Below are positions 22,642-36,179 of a stretch of DNA of 64,000 nt, in pieces (the first letter of the stretch is position 1; every line of letters begins with the position of its first letter). The translations under genes were made by a program, and so were the position numbers. Source of the DNA: Gonatopus flavifemur (lineage: Eukaryota > Arthropoda > Insecta > Hymenoptera > Dryinidae). The stretch spans positions 5,766,001-5,830,000 of the forward strand of contig JAFFJZ010000003.1 of assembly GCA_018340375.1 (NCBI GenBank), given 5' to 3'. The notes under the pieces were generated by a model. The model was not told the DNA's origin. It was given only the letters and a program-made list of their open reading frames with translations, and did not search any database.

Positions 22642-23639
22642 ATCCCGAGATCGATTGGTACTAAAATTTATTAGAAATTATTTGAAATTCCACGTAGAAT
22701 TCTCTATTCGTAAACTGTAAGATGAATGACGTAACCTCAATATCTTTGAACTCAAATTTAAGTTGTGTGGAAAAATGAGACAAAGAGAATCACCAAAAAT
22801 TCATAAATTCAAGTTCAATATTCAATGTTAAAACATTCGAGAAATGGTTGGTTCATCATTCCACGAAAGTACATTGTTGGCCCTGGAAAGCAAGACAATC
22901 CCATTGGATTAAACTGCTTTATTCAACGCTTCGATCCATAAAACTCATAGTTATGTAAATGTAATGTACACGGATATACAGCACCCGATGTATGTGAGAG
23001 GAAAAAACAAAAAGGAAAGAACGGTGTTTACATTGCGGTTGATATACGAAGGGCTCACGTGCTCATAAAACTGTTATACGCGTGTAATCGATGTGGGAGA
23101 AGAGAAGGCGGAGTAAAACTACTACCCTGTGGGGTTAAACGCTTTCCCTATTGTTTCAAAGTCCCATTGTACCATATGGGACATGATATGAAGACAAACC
23201 AGCGTGTCATTCGCTGCCATCCTCTCTTCTCGCAGTTTGTGATTCTTGCCGTAGTTATTTCAAAAATATTGAAGATTCAATCGAATGAGCTGCTTCGTAT
23301 CGGTTTCGGAATGAATTCCGTGCGCGAAATACTAGTCGTTTGACAGATCCGTAAACTAAAACTGAATTTTCATTGAAAGTCATATATGAAAAGAGCGTAT
23401 ATAGTACAGTACTTTGCAATTAAAATTTTCAATGAAAAGCGAATGAATTATTCTAAGGAGAAAAGAAATGACAATGTAATAGAGTTTGTAACACTTCGTT
23501 CGTTATAATGTATAATGCAAAAAGAAAGTAATGGAAAGTGACATTCGTTATCACGGTTTTGTATTTAAATTGACATTGTCATGTTATACGTGCAACGGTG
23601 GTGATTGATGAAGGACACGTTAAGTCATCGTTAAGAGAA
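22642..23639. other. AT-rich stretch with a conserved-looking block
   Basis: The part 22940-23345 is less AT-biased and of high sequence complexity (for example CACGTGCTCATAAAAC near 23056), like a conserved non-coding element. It contains a small hairpin at 23161-23182 (GTCCCAT stem, 8-nt loop, ATGGGAC). The frame 23059-23343 (+) shows no motif. Confidence 0.35.
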
Positions 23640-24420
23640 AGATGGAATGAATTAACGAAGAATCGGTGGTCTCTTGCTCTCCCTCTTCTTCCGTTCGTTC
23701 TATCGCAAAGGGTGGTGTAAACAGTGTGCGTCAAAGTGATGGATGATCTCATGTCCATCGAATTGATTTCCATTCTCAGGGATTTTATCGCCTCAAGGGA
23801 CCTTGCCCTCACGATCTCGTGGCTTTCATCTTTGTTCGTCTTTCTCCTATTCCCCTAATCTATTTCTCGTTCCCGAGACCGGCTCGGTCTTCCTCTCCTC
23901 GATCCTTCTTCCCTATTCCATTCTCGCTCTTCTCTTTTTTCCCCCCATTGTCAATTCTTTTCCATTTTATCTCTCTTTTATTTTCCAATCTCTTGGCGTT
24001 CTTCGCGTTTCCATCTCTCTTTCGACAATCCTTTCCATTCATTTATCTCTTATTCTCCTCGACCGCCTCTTCGTCCCTCTTCCGCTACTTCGCATATTGT
24101 ATCGCGGGGAATACGTGTATATAAATGAGACATGTATATCGGCGCCATTGTTCTCGAGTCGTGACAACGCTAGGTCAGGAACGCGTGTTGCCTCCGAGTC
24201 GAAGGGCCAAGAGGGCTTCTTTGCATTAGCATATACTTCCCCAGACCGTACAGCTTCTCCTCCCCCATACTCTTTGCTTCACTTTACTTCCACTCCTCCC
24301 ACAATACTTCTTCTACACAATTCAATAGTCGATGTTCTCTTTCCTCTAACGGCAACTCAATCTTTTTCCTCCCTGGATATAGATGCGTTTTGCAATACTA
24401 TCCAGTCGATGGTGTAATAC
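23640..24420. other. Pyrimidine-rich island
   Basis: Nearly 600 bases of plus-strand C/T-rich sequence (23800-24400) with interspersed CpGs keep frames open on the plus strand: 204 codons at 23803-24417 and 101 codons at 23819-24124, in different frames. Both read as Phe/Leu/Ser/Pro low-complexity, and a complementary Lys/Arg/Glu frame runs on the minus strand. The openness follows from the lack of purines and hence of stops. A promoter/5' UTR island is likelier than a protein gene. Confidence 0.45.
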
Positions 24421-26090
24421 GTGTTTATTTAGCCAACATCAGTCAAATTCTTGCAGGTACTTGCAATCATAACTTGCATGCTTTCCGTTCAATTGCCAAA
24501 TAAATCTCATCATCGTCGCATCATCGTTGGATGATTTGTTTCGTCAGAAATGTAATTTCATATTCAAATAAATTCCTCCGAATGCGAAAATAGCAGGGAA
24601 ACGTGTCGTTGAAGAATTTATACCACGTCGTTGAAGCAGGATCGATTTTTATTGATATATCCGTATTAAATCCAATGTATGACGAATCAATTCATATCCT
24701 TCATCGTGTTTATGATATTTCAGGATGCTGTGTGAACGCAATGAATTTTCATCCATCATTTTTCTTCCTTAACGATATTTTCTCAACACTACTGTTGATT
24801 TGGAATCACGAACTTGAATAGTTGGAGAAAAGAGAAGAGTATTTCTGAGCTTTCAACTCCAATTCATGACTGTGTGGAAAAAAAGTTGATTCGCTGAAAC
24901 TCTTCGAGTTGAACGTAAACGAAAACCGAGAATTGTTTATTCAAGAATTTTCTTCGCCTCGTAAACGTTCTTAAATGAAAAACCTCAAAAATTCTTAAGT
25001 CACGATTCTTCCCATGATCCACGATAATAATAATAACAGAGAGATAAACCGTTCTCACGATCCAGTTTATAAAGCGAGTTATCGTTTCCATCCATTCGTT
25101 TAACAGCAGTCACCATTTCTACAAGTTGACTTTGATGGTTGTTTTGAATATAATATAATGTATGTACACGATTTGATTATTGCGATGAAATTTGATCATC
25201 GTTAATGTTTTTCTGTTGATATTATTACCGTGTCGATGATCTGGAGAAGACAGTGTATGGATAGTACAAGCCGGCTTATTGGAGAGAAATTGTATGAGTT
25301 GAATCCGTGTGTGTCTTGTTTAGATGGTTACGGTTGGTCGTTGGTCGGTTGCTTGCAATACCGGAGGTTCACGATTCTCGCGTGACCCGTGAACTCTTGC
25401 GCGTAACGAGATCTGCACCCACGGCTACCACAGTGCCGTAAGTAGACATCAGCGTTGCCCCTATAATTATTCGAAGACCGGTTGTTTCAAACATGTTGGT
25501 TTTCAGTATCTAATCATATACTTCATAATGGCTTTTTTTCTTCAAATACAATCCCTCATCGATAACGGATTTTCACTTTATTCGGATGTTGTCGAAGTGT
25601 AATAACTCGTGAGGTTCGGATTATTAGCTTCAAGAATAATACATCAATTTTCGTGTTTTTTGTTTGGTACGTAAACAAAACGTTGCATTCCTCGTATAAA
25701 TATTATATAAACTCCAAGGGTTTTAAATATTCACTCTTCTCGTGGTGGAGGTTTTCTTGACGATTCTTCTTTGAACTCATGCAAAATGCAAAACTCCATT
25801 TGGAAAATCAAATGGAAAAAGAGGGATAGTTTTATCTTCTCTTGTACAGTTTCAAAATATATGTATTATGAATACAATAGAATCGATAAAAATATATGAA
25901 TTTTGTGATTAAAAGGATTTTCGAAGACCTATAGAGAACTCTCGTGATCATCGACATTTACGTCCTACTCCCTGTACGCGCCCTTTCACAAATCTCATGC
26001 CTGTTCTCCGAGAGTCTATAGAGAAAAACGTTGACCGCCCCCGGCTCCAATAAATTACTCTTCATATACAACGTGTTCGCCACAAATTGT
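24421..26090. other. AT-rich stretch with a short CpG-richer block
   Basis: The block 25290-25480 (for example CTCGCGTGACCCGTGAAC near 25377 and GCACCCACGGCTACCACAG near 25413) is complex and CpG-containing, like a regulatory element. The remainder is AT-rich with no supportable feature. Confidence 0.4.
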
Positions 26091-26097
26091 CCCATAC

Positions 26098-26165
26098 GCA
26101 ATGTTGTGGCGTCTCATTCTCTGAGATCAGCCACGAAGGGCAAATAAGAGACACAACACTGTTGC
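26098..26165 (+). other. Imperfect 68-nt hairpin, possible structured RNA
   Basis: The 5' arm GCAATGTTGTGGCGTCTCATT pairs with the 3' arm AATAAGAGACACAACACTGTTGC over GTTGTG/CACAAC, TCTC/GAGA and the outer GCAA/TTGC, with a GCG bulge and a CACTG/TG asymmetry. The loop is about 25 nt. The size is compatible with a microRNA precursor, but the pairing is bulged and neither arm matches a conserved insect microRNA that I recognise. Confidence 0.2.
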
Positions 26166-28870
26166 CTTCAGAATAATTTTTGATGGATATAGTGTACATA
26201 ATGTATGTAGATAAATTCTCTCTGCGATGTTTCATGGTTGAACAAGATGGTCGTCATACTTATGAATCATGGTTGTAGTCTTACATGACCTCTGTGAAAA
26301 CGCGATGAAGTACCATGCACCATACAAATTTGTGTTTAATAGAAAACAAATATGTGCATGAAAGGTTATAAAATCATGAATATCTTTTCTTTCATCGTTG
26401 AAATTAATTTTTCATTCGAAAATGAAAATTTCTGCGACGAATGGTTGGAATTTGTATACACGCTCTTTACATTGATATATTTTACATGAAAGAAGTTCAA
26501 ATATATGGAGTTGAAGCACATCATTATTCATGTATGCACAATGTAGTAACAGATGACATTTATGACTGCTTTTCAATTTTAAATTCAGCGAAAGAGTTGG
26601 AATTCTACATTGATTCTAGATCATTCAATCCACTGGTACACAGAAACAGGTAATTAATAATGAGCGAAATATAATGTGGTTTGATGTGATAAACACTCTC
26701 TTTGGGAGAGAACTTGGGACTGCCAACACAGCGATTTGTTGGACCTATTTGAGTCCTAATGCGAAACTATAGTTAACAATTCTAATTAAAATTCAAGATT
26801 ATTTTCTCACCACATTTCATCGGATCGAATACTACCACTCTCGATGTTGAATTAAATTCCCTTTAGAACCTCTTGAATTCTTCTAACCCCTCTAAAAAGA
26901 CTTCTATTTCGCTGTTTTAATCGATTCGATGAAAGGAGTTGTCGAATCTTTCCAACAGATTTGCTCCTCTCTTCCAACCACTATATTCTCTTTGAGAATC
27001 CTTTTCCACGGCAATTCTCAGAGTTCTGAATATTCAAACCTCGTGAGGATTGCGCAATCTTCGATTGGAGAAACTGAGAAAGAACAAAAGTGAATCCATT
27101 ATGATTTATTTTATTCATTCTTTCATAACTCCTCTACAACTTTTCTTTCAATAATACAGATTCAATGCATCGTGATCGATCAAAATCAAAGGTTTCATCT
27201 CGACTTTTCATTATGAAATTCAATCACCAATTGAGATATCAATTGTCACGGAGGACTGATAAACTATTACATGTGTATTTCAAGGTACTGTTGATTTCAT
27301 TTTGTGGATCGTTGAATAAGTAAATGCACCAAGCGAGGGGATCGAGTTTATTGCTTCTACGAAGATTACATCGTGGTGATATGTTCGGGAAAGGTCGAGT
27401 TTAACGGTGAGCAAATCATGCGATGAATGGAATATATCATGGATTTTGGAAATGAACGAACTGTGGAACGTGGTGGATCAGCTTCGATATGTCGTTATAT
27501 TTACTGGAAATATGTTGTTAAACATCCTCGGCGAGAATAAAACATAAATCTGTGATGTGCATTGGATTCTATACACGGTTGACGGTGCGAAATGACGCTT
27601 CGTATACGGCTGGATACTCTATTTTCGTTACAGATTCATTACTGATTTCCTAATTATTTGAATTATATAAATATTACCACCAATTTTGATTCTCAAATTT
27701 TTTGGTGGAAGTTGTGAATATACATTTTATGAATCTTTTAGGGTTATTAGGGTGACCAGATTTGGCAATTTTTCAAATATCTTGGCTATCGAATTTGTCG
27801 CTGTATAGGTGAAATCACGTTTCAAAGTCAGATCTCATTAATATCAAACAGCGATCCTTCAATCAATGATCTGATGCCTCATCGATGTCAACTGCCAAAA
27901 TTCTTTGGAAAGTCACAAATATTTTTTACAGTGTCAATTTCAATGGGTTTTACAAACCAGAGCACTCAACAAATATCACCTGATCGAGTTTTTCCTTTCC
28001 TTTTTTCCAAATTTCAACGCAATGAAAAGTAGAGGGAATAGGAGACAGACAAGATTCACATGAAAAAAAATATTCCTTGTTTCATCTTCTAAGTCTTCTG
28101 CGAAGAAATGAGAATATTAAGAGAAGGTGGTTCTCGCTAATGTCACGCTGCGTTCTAAGAACCCCTCTGCACGCTGAAATTAGATTACCGCAAGATTAAT
28201 GCGTTCTCTTTTGCTCCTATATCAGTATCGTTTTGTTGCCGGAATGATTTCACGTTTCTCTCATCTTTCCTTCCTCTCGTTCTCATCAGACGCATGTTCT
28301 TCCACTGGCGTAACAACGTTTACTTGATCATCTTCGTGAATAAGCGTATGAGCAAACGGAATACTTCGATCAATATAAATTATCATTGTGCAAACGGTTC
28401 GTATGAATGATGAAGTGCAGAATGTTTGTATTTCTGATGTTCAAAGAGCTGGGAACGTAATATACTTTTAGGGTTTTGCAATGGTTCCTGTCCTTATCAT
28501 CTCACAGCTGTTGGAAGACTTTCTTCTTTTTGAGTAGACGTTGATCGATTATTTGCGGAATTGAATGAAGGAGGATTAACATTAAATCGAGGATGATTCA
28601 AACTACTCGTTATAGAAATTACAAACGTTTATAAATTCAATACCTCAATATCTTGGGAAATCGTGGAGTTTGTGGGGTTCCGTCATTTGAAATTCATTTA
28701 TCGTTACTTCTCTCATTACTGATTGCGTTTAAAATTGAATTCGAGATTGAATCGATATAACTTCGTTGCATTTTATTATTTGAAACTCGTCGTACTGGGA
28801 ATAAGATGTTTTTACTTGCAAAACTGAATTCGAAATGCGGATCTGGGTGAACCGACAAGCGACTGAACAT
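26166..28870. other. AT-rich non-coding stretch
   Basis: I see no supportable gene. Two less AT-biased blocks (27300-27640 and 28130-28340) may be regulatory. Confidence 0.5.
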
Positions 28871-29155
28871 TTCGGTTACATTTTGGTGGAAAATCTTGGT
28901 TCTGGACACTTTTTTCAACAAAAATTGACCAAAATCCAACAAAAAGTCAACCAATCTCAATTTGGTGATTTATCGGTTATTTTGTGTTGATTTCCTAGGT
29001 TTTTACCTTCAAAATACCAAAAAGATTCCAAAAATGTACCACAATTTTTGGTGATCTTTTGGTGGCCGATTTGTTCAAAGCAACCTTTAGTTTTTGATCA
29101 CAAATAGGTCATTATATAGTAAAAAAACAAAGAAAAAAAATTGGTCACTTTGTAA
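28870..29155. repeat. Cluster of TTTTGGTG / CACCAAAA-like motifs
   Basis: TTTTGGTGG occurs near 28888, AATTTGGTGATTTATCGG near 28960, TTTTTGGTGATCTTTTGG near 29046, with complementary ACCAAAA forms near 28928 and 28937 and CAAAAATGTACC near 29030. Direct and inverted copies of a short TTTGGTG unit within under 300 bp suggest a degenerate foldback or tandem element. Confidence 0.35.
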
Positions 29156-29790
29156 TTGCTAGGGCTACGGTTGTAGAATACAGAATTTCACCTTTCTCAA
29201 TGAAAAGAAGGAGTCGCGCTCTCACATTGTTTAAATTGAAATACCTAAATAATCTCCCCAAAAAAGTCTACAACGATTACAATTTTAGAAAATGAATAAA
29301 TTTTAATAATTTTCTTCCTCCTTCATGCAAAATCCCAATCAAAAGTTTGTAACCAATTATGTTTTGCTGAGAGTTTTTGAAATTTATATGAAGAACATTC
29401 CAAGTGACTCTTCCTTGCGGTAAATGCAAATTGAGACTTGTATTGTTTCCGTAACATACTTTGCTTCTAGGCACATACATGAAATTACAGGTTTCAGAAC
29501 ATAACACAAAATATCTTCATATACACAGTGCCAATCTCAAACAATATACAACATATTTATTCGCACGTATACTTAACGGTTCACGTTGTAAAAACAATAG
29601 ATGGATCCAAACACGTCTTGTATTGAATAATTACAAGAATCGCTAGAACATAACATTCATCGAGGCTATTCATCTCTGTTCTTCTCAATACTTTGAATGC
29701 TGTTATAAACAATGAATTGAAGAGTTATAGTTTTTGTATCTAATAAAACGATACGAAGCCATGCAAAACATTCTTCATCGTATTACGTGG
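29156..29790. other. AT-rich non-coding stretch
   Basis: No feature could be supported. Confidence 0.5.
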
Positions 29791-30320
29791 TAATCGAGGG
29801 AATATATATTTGTACGCTACCACCAAAAGGACGAAGGCAGGTGGTTGAGTGGGTGGAAGGTAGGGGAAAAGGAGAGTCCATGCGAGCATAAGATAGAGTA
29901 CAGGAGGAATAGAAGGAAGAAGTGCGAGAGGAACGAAGAAACGTTTGAGAGCTCGTAAAAGTGTGGTAGGCGATCACGTAAATCTTTGCGGTTAGGTTAG
30001 GTAATGCCGATTAGGTGGAGATGCACCGCTTGAGACGCTTTGCCGCTCCAAGGAGAAGCCAAGAAAGAAGAAAAAAGGGAGTCCGGATTCCACGAATGTG
30101 GGTACCAGTTACATGTATATGTTACTGTTGATGCCAAAGCGATTCTCCTCTGCGTTTCCTGATGATACTCGTTGCTCTTCCTTCGCTACGTGGCAAGCTA
30201 TACTGTACGGTGTCTGACACAAATGCAAACGTGTTGCGGGATATACCTCAAGCTCGCGCTAATTGGACGAAAGAAAGATATGGTGAAGAAGAAGAAGAAG
30301 AAATAACAAAAGCTGGAGGT
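29791..30320. other. Purine-rich CpG-containing island
   Basis: The stretch holds GGA/GAA-rich tracts, a CpG-richer core (GATGCACCGCTTGAGACG near 30019) and an (AGA)n run at about 30284-30302. The frame 30162-30404 (+) contains the (Glu)n from that microsatellite and has no domain. Two tandem TTAGG units lie at 29992-30001. Probably regulatory or 5' UTR-like DNA. Confidence 0.35.
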
Positions 30321-33300
30321 GTTTTCAGATCAAGGGTGAATTTGATATCAATAACATTCATTGTGCAATTACGAACATTTTTCAATGAACTCATCTACCA
30401 CTAAACGGAGAGTAATTCACCGATGTTTTATAGTTCATCTTAAAAGCTTTCATTATGTATAAATTCTCCTGAAAAGTACTCTGTAAAGAATAATGAGTAC
30501 CCTTTTCACTTGCGTGAGAAATAACTAACTAAAGACAGCAATATGTAATAATTACCTACTGCTAATGAATCCATGAAGTATCTTTTATGTTCAAAGTATG
30601 ACTTCGTAATACAAAACTCCAGCTGGCTTATAAATTCTCCTTATCTCGAACTTTTTATTAAACTTGTATGAAAATTTATTGAAGAGAAATTTCAAGAATC
30701 AGAAACCAATTGCTCTCAACGGCATAATGCTTCTTGTATGAATTTGGTATTGTCGTTTAAGTAATATATAAAAATATATAAAACTTTGCATAACGATGGT
30801 CTAATTTATTAATCAATTGAGATTATCTTCTCTCTCTCCCCTCTACGATATCCTCGATTATTATACAAATCGAATTCCAGAAGAATGGTACATATATCAT
30901 TACTCGAACTACATATTTTCTTGTTTTGTAACCTTAATTACCAACTACATCTTCAACTCGCTTATATTCCTTTATGTTCACAGCGAATTATATTGAAATC
31001 ATACGTTTTCCTTAATCATGAAACTCATTTCAATCATTTGAACTCATATATCAGGGATAGTAACATCTCACAAATTGTAGGATACCCAATAAAAATTTGT
31101 ATTTTTAATGTCCTAGTTGCGAGAGTATAATGATTCTTTCGATTGATCATTTTCAAATTCTATGAATTACGAAGTATGAGCTAGTTTCTTTGTATACCAA
31201 GAAAAATCTTCAGAAAACTTTCATCCCAGTCACACGAATCCTAAATCTTCGTGATCAAATGTATCAAGATTTTCTGACATCGCTATCCGTTACAGAATGG
31301 TCGTTTGCTTTTTTATCTGCTCCAGCTTCGAATCCTTGAATTTACATATCAAAAGGAATTTTTGTCAAATTTGAAGGTGACTGAACAATCGGAAGTTGTA
31401 ATTTCAAACACAATTGGCATTTGGTATGTCTTGAATTATTTTACTCAAATATTCTTTGATATGTAGATCAAGATTTGTAGAGTCGAAACAAAGAGGATTT
31501 TGAGAAGAGCAATGAGAAAAAAGGGAATTCTATGCAAGTTGAATCATCAACTATTGACAAAATTCATCCTCGATTATCGTATATTATTGATAAAATAAAT
31601 TGCTCGAATTTGTATTTAAATATGAAAAGAAAGATGATAAGTTACGGAAATTCTACAGATACCAGCTGCGAGAGATCTTATTCACATCGGAATATTCGTG
31701 CTTAAAATTAAGATAACACGCCGAGAAAATGAATGTGGGAAATATTTAAATTCTTGGATATGGGAGATGAATGTATCCCTGAAATTCTCGTTTTTTGAAT
31801 AACCAAGTAGAAATACACGAATAACGATCAGACAAAAAATTTATCAAAATTATAAAATCAAGATTAACATTTTATGGAATTTTATTACACGTTGCATACT
31901 GTGATCGAAACCATCCACGTGACTCCATCCGGAATCCTAGGGAATATAATATTATAACAATCATGGAAGCTGTAACTGAACCACGATGATAAAATATTTT
32001 CCCACCAAAGCGTGTTTCCAAAGTACTTTCCAACAGCTACTGATTCCAAGATGCGGATAATAAAATCTAGGAAGATGATGGCATAGCATTACCAGTGCCC
32101 CTGAGAAGGTTATTGCGTGTTCTCTCACTTTCTGATTCCCGTGAACTCTCTTTCTCATTCGGTACCGATAATGTGTCTATCGATGAGCCGTAACATAAAG
32201 TATAGGGAAACGATATTACGTCGGTGTACCATTCGGATACCACTCTCACGTCTTGATCGAGCCCAGGATGGCCTTTTGTGGAGAGGCTTACGCAACGAAT
32301 GCCTAAAGTATCGTGAAAATGAATCCTAGTATAAGAAGGTTATTATTGTACAAAGTGTGAGACAATCGCCTACAGGGTGTTTGCAGAAGGATAACATTTG
32401 AAACGGCGTGTAAATGAATCTGGGAAACAGCCTTCGGAGAATCTCCAAAATTCAATATGGTTTTTCATATGGGTAGCCAAGCTGGAGCAGGGGTTTTCAA
32501 TTTTCATATATTGAATTCTCGTTCATGCGAGGGGGATCTTCCTTTCTTTATGATAGATCAAAATGGTGTTCCTTCCACGGAGAAGAAAGAACAAAAAGCA
32601 AAGAATGATGATTGCAAGAAGAATTTGATGACACACTGGTTTTTCTATGAACAGTTCCTGGTTGAGGTGAGTGATGAGCTGGAATCAAGATTCACATAAT
32701 TGAGGTTAAAAAAACTTCTACCGAACATTGTGTTTCCTGAAAATTCGACAGTTTTATTTTCTGAATAAAGATAAGTTTCTAGCCAGGAAATCCCAAAATT
32801 GACCCAAAAGTTCGAATATTGTCACAGAAATGTACTCGACAAAAGTGTTTTTATAAAAAAAAATACACACAAATATCATGACAAAGTCACATCTTGATTC
32901 GAGTTAAGAACAAATGTAATTCCTTTAACGCTTTATCCCAAGTCAAACTTCTATAGAATTACGCAAACATGAGATACAATCGCACCAATGTATTTAGTTT
33001 TTGAAGTCCCGGAGAAGGTAGTATCCTGTATCCCTGTAGTCTATGAATTTTTCAGTTAGAGACATTCCAACTGTAATTCTCGCAGGGAAATTCAGTTATA
33101 TGTAGAAAATATATACTTATTCTTATACTTCCGATGTTCAATCTTAATACCTGGTGAATAGATTCCGCATTATCTACCGTGAAACTTGTAGGCTTTGCAA
33201 CCAAGTTAATATACAATGCAGTTAAACGAGTTGTAGATACTTTCGCACATTCGTTCCACGATAAACCATTCTGCTAACAAGATATTTAACCTTAGATATC

Positions 33301-33679
33301 AGGGAGATTAAATCAATTTATGTGTCCCTTAAAACACGATGTAGAATTTCACAAGTTTGTTTTCGAATACTGGAGTGCTATTCAAAAGGTTGGACTTTCT
33401 ACGTTCTGGTGATGAATGTCGAGTACAGAATATTTCATACCCTCAATTGAATAATTCCACTCGAAAAGTGTTCACTGAGATTTTTATCCAGAAGAAAATT
33501 GAATAATCATCATCGAATGAAGCGTTATGCTTCATTTCAATATAAGCCTTCTCACCGTATTCTTTGTATCAGATCGGAGAAACGAAAAATACTTTGTTAA
33601 AATTGTTTCCGTGCACGTTTCTTCGAATCTCATGAATTAATTTATACCCGGCACAAAATATTCGTAACATTATTTTACT
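30321..33679. other. AT-rich non-coding stretch
   Basis: The block 32060-32340 is somewhat richer in G+C and complex, with overlapping frames on both strands and no recognisable protein. The rest shows nothing. Confidence 0.45.
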
Positions 33680-34160
33680 CGTTCCGTTCCCAAGACGTGC
33701 GTGCGTGCACGCACTGAGTCAAGTTTTTGTATGTGTAAATGATGCGTGTTGGTGGCTTCTTTGACCGTGCAGTGTATTACCTACGCAGCTGACGGCAAAT
33801 ATAGGTGTAAGGTGGGATGGAACGGGATGATACCGCACGGCATTTCTAGGAACTCACATCCCAACTGAATCGTCTTCTTCGCACCGTGCACGCATGCATC
33901 ACGCACGAAGTTTTGCATATATTTGTATACGTTTATATACACGAATCTCAGGGCTTAAATCGCGGAATATACGATGTTCTTGTGCTAAGAGCATATATAT
34001 ATAAATATACACTCTCGCATGAGAGTATTAGATAGGAAGATAGACCTTTTTCTCTTCCTTTTTCTTCTTCGGGGTTAATGTTGCGGTGAGACTCTGCGGT
34101 ATAAGCAGTCTGCATCCGGGACGAGCTATTAATTTCTTTTCGGTTTCTTGCCTCATCCAA
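33680..34160. other. CpG/GTGC-rich island
   Basis: The segment has alternating purine-pyrimidine GTGCGTGCGTGCACGCAC near 33699 and a second ACGCATGCATCACGCACG near 33892. Between them is complex CpG-containing sequence and after them a C/T tract near 34040-34075. It is likely regulatory, with no gene assigned. Confidence 0.35.
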
Positions 34161-36179
34161 TGGATTTTCCTTATAGCATTCTAATTATTTCGCTAATGAC
34201 TTTTTGAATTCAATTCATCAAACCTTGTACCAGGTCGTTTACATTCGATCATCGTAATAGTCATCATTATCATGATCAATCCCCTTTTTTCTTTTTTCAA
34301 TTTGAAATCTCGAAAAATTGAACGAGGTGGGAGTATTATTCATGAGAAGGTGATGAAATGTACTTGTTTGAATTGTAAATTGTAACGAAGTCCTACTATA
34401 CATGGTTACACAGAGTCTGTATCAACAGCGATATCCTCGTGAATCTTAATAACAAAAGTTTCACGACACAACACGAATGTGCCACGTTTCCCGTCTCGAA
34501 TACATCATGCGAGAGTGTATCATCTTACGTCGAGACTTCATACGCCAAAAGTGCACCACAAAGCTCTTGTAACCTAGAATATTCTGGAAAAGCTTTCTTG
34601 TGCTTAAAGCGAATAACAATCTTGGTCAAAGTGTATTATCGGATATGCGTATGGGAGTACAATGATGCGTCTCTTCATCGCAACAACAACAACGTTGTTA
34701 TCGTCTTCATGTACCTTTATTCACAATTTTTGAAATTTCAGCTTCCGCTTAAATTGTAAATAAAGTGAAAAAGGCAGTTTTCTATCCCAGCCAACTGTCA
34801 GTCAAAACGAATCCCTCGGAGATTCGTTACGGGTTCGCGAAATCCCTGATGTCTCCGTTGTCGCGAAAAATCTATCCGACGGTAGAAAAAATATTTACCG
34901 GCAGTGACGATCGTGTTGGCACGGAAGCATGGCTTGCATCCAATAAACGTTTTGCAAGAGACACCGTAATAGGGGCAAAGGGAAAGTAGTGTAGCTAGCT
35001 GAGTTTTCAACATGGTATACCGTATGTAACGAGCTCGTACATCCACTTAATGCTACGAAATTGTTTATTACGTGCGTGTCATAGGTCAACTATTTTGTTG
35101 CGTTGTAAGAGCTATCTTGTTTTCATTTCGCATTTCATATACATGCGTCGTATGAATGCAATGTGAATCAAGAAGGATTATTATTCAAAACATGGAAAAA
35201 CATTGCCACTTACTTTCTTCAAATGACTAGAGACGAAGAGACATATTCTTTCAATAGTTTTCACATGGCGTTGAAAATTACTCGATGAAGTTTGGATCAA
35301 TATTGGATATACCGATTGGTACACCCTATTGTCGAAGTCGAATCTCGAGTATTGCGATTAAGTTAATATTTGCATACGGTATACGAATGATTTTGGATCA
35401 AAGTTGCATGGGTCCAACGTAAACGTTTGTACGATATTTGAAGTGAATGTGGACTAATAATATTATCAATATTTGAACCTAATCATCGATCCAAAGCACG
35501 GAAAACGTGGAGCTAATTTCAACACCTGAATACATCATTTGCGATAATTCTACCAAATTTCATGCATCATTCTACAATTATCTATACCAAAATATAATCA
35601 CTTGTGCACATTTTTTTAACTTGTGATATAATGAATAAATATTAGATTCAACATGAAAGCTGAACGATAATGATGCAAAGACCTTGGCGATGAATCGTTC
35701 TCATTTGGAGCTGAGTTGTTCTGCGAGTTCGGTTATAATCGCTTTGGTCACTAATTATCAAAAACAACTGAATATCATTATAACACAAAATCATCTTCCA
35801 CAATTGAATCTAAAGCTCCAGCGGTTCCAGTACTAACAATTATACAATTTGAGGATTCAATGATGAAGAACATTGCAAAATTAGGTATGGAGAATGTGTA
35901 TATTCTCTTGAAATCTTCAAAACATATCGATTAGATGTTTTTGAGGTGATCAAAATCACACGTGATTTACCTGATACCTGCATAGACTTCATTATTATAA
36001 ATGAAAATCCAACATATTCTTCCAAATACAATTTGTCTGGGAGAAAATTTCACATTCGGTCTCCAAATCTGTCTCAATGTACACACGATACAATGTAATC
36101 TTAATAAATTTCATATGAGATTCCCAATGTCTGTTATAGCACATTAATTAGATTAATAGTTATAGACTGAAGAAGTGAC
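34161..36179. other. AT-rich stretch with one CpG-rich block
   Basis: The block 34780-35050 contains many CpGs (for example TACGGGTTCGCGAAATCC near 34829) and a plus-strand frame 34765-34989 with text such as LSRKIYPTVEKIFTGSDD. No domain is recognised and a minus frame (34798-35046) overlaps it. It could be an exon or a conserved non-coding element; I lean to the latter. Confidence 0.35.

Noticed and set aside
23803..24417. 204-codon plus-strand open frame
   Set aside because: It lies in C/T-rich DNA where stop codons are rare. The protein is Phe/Leu/Ser/Pro low-complexity and a second plus frame and a minus frame are open in the same place.
29992..30001. TTAGGTTAGG, the insect telomere unit
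   Set aside because: Only two units, consistent with chance; the reverse form near 16290 is a single diverged copy.
33699..33716. Alternating GTGCGTGCGTGCACGCAC, potential Z-DNA
   Set aside because: Similar GTGC/ACGC runs occur in several islands here; it is a compositional feature without specific evidence.
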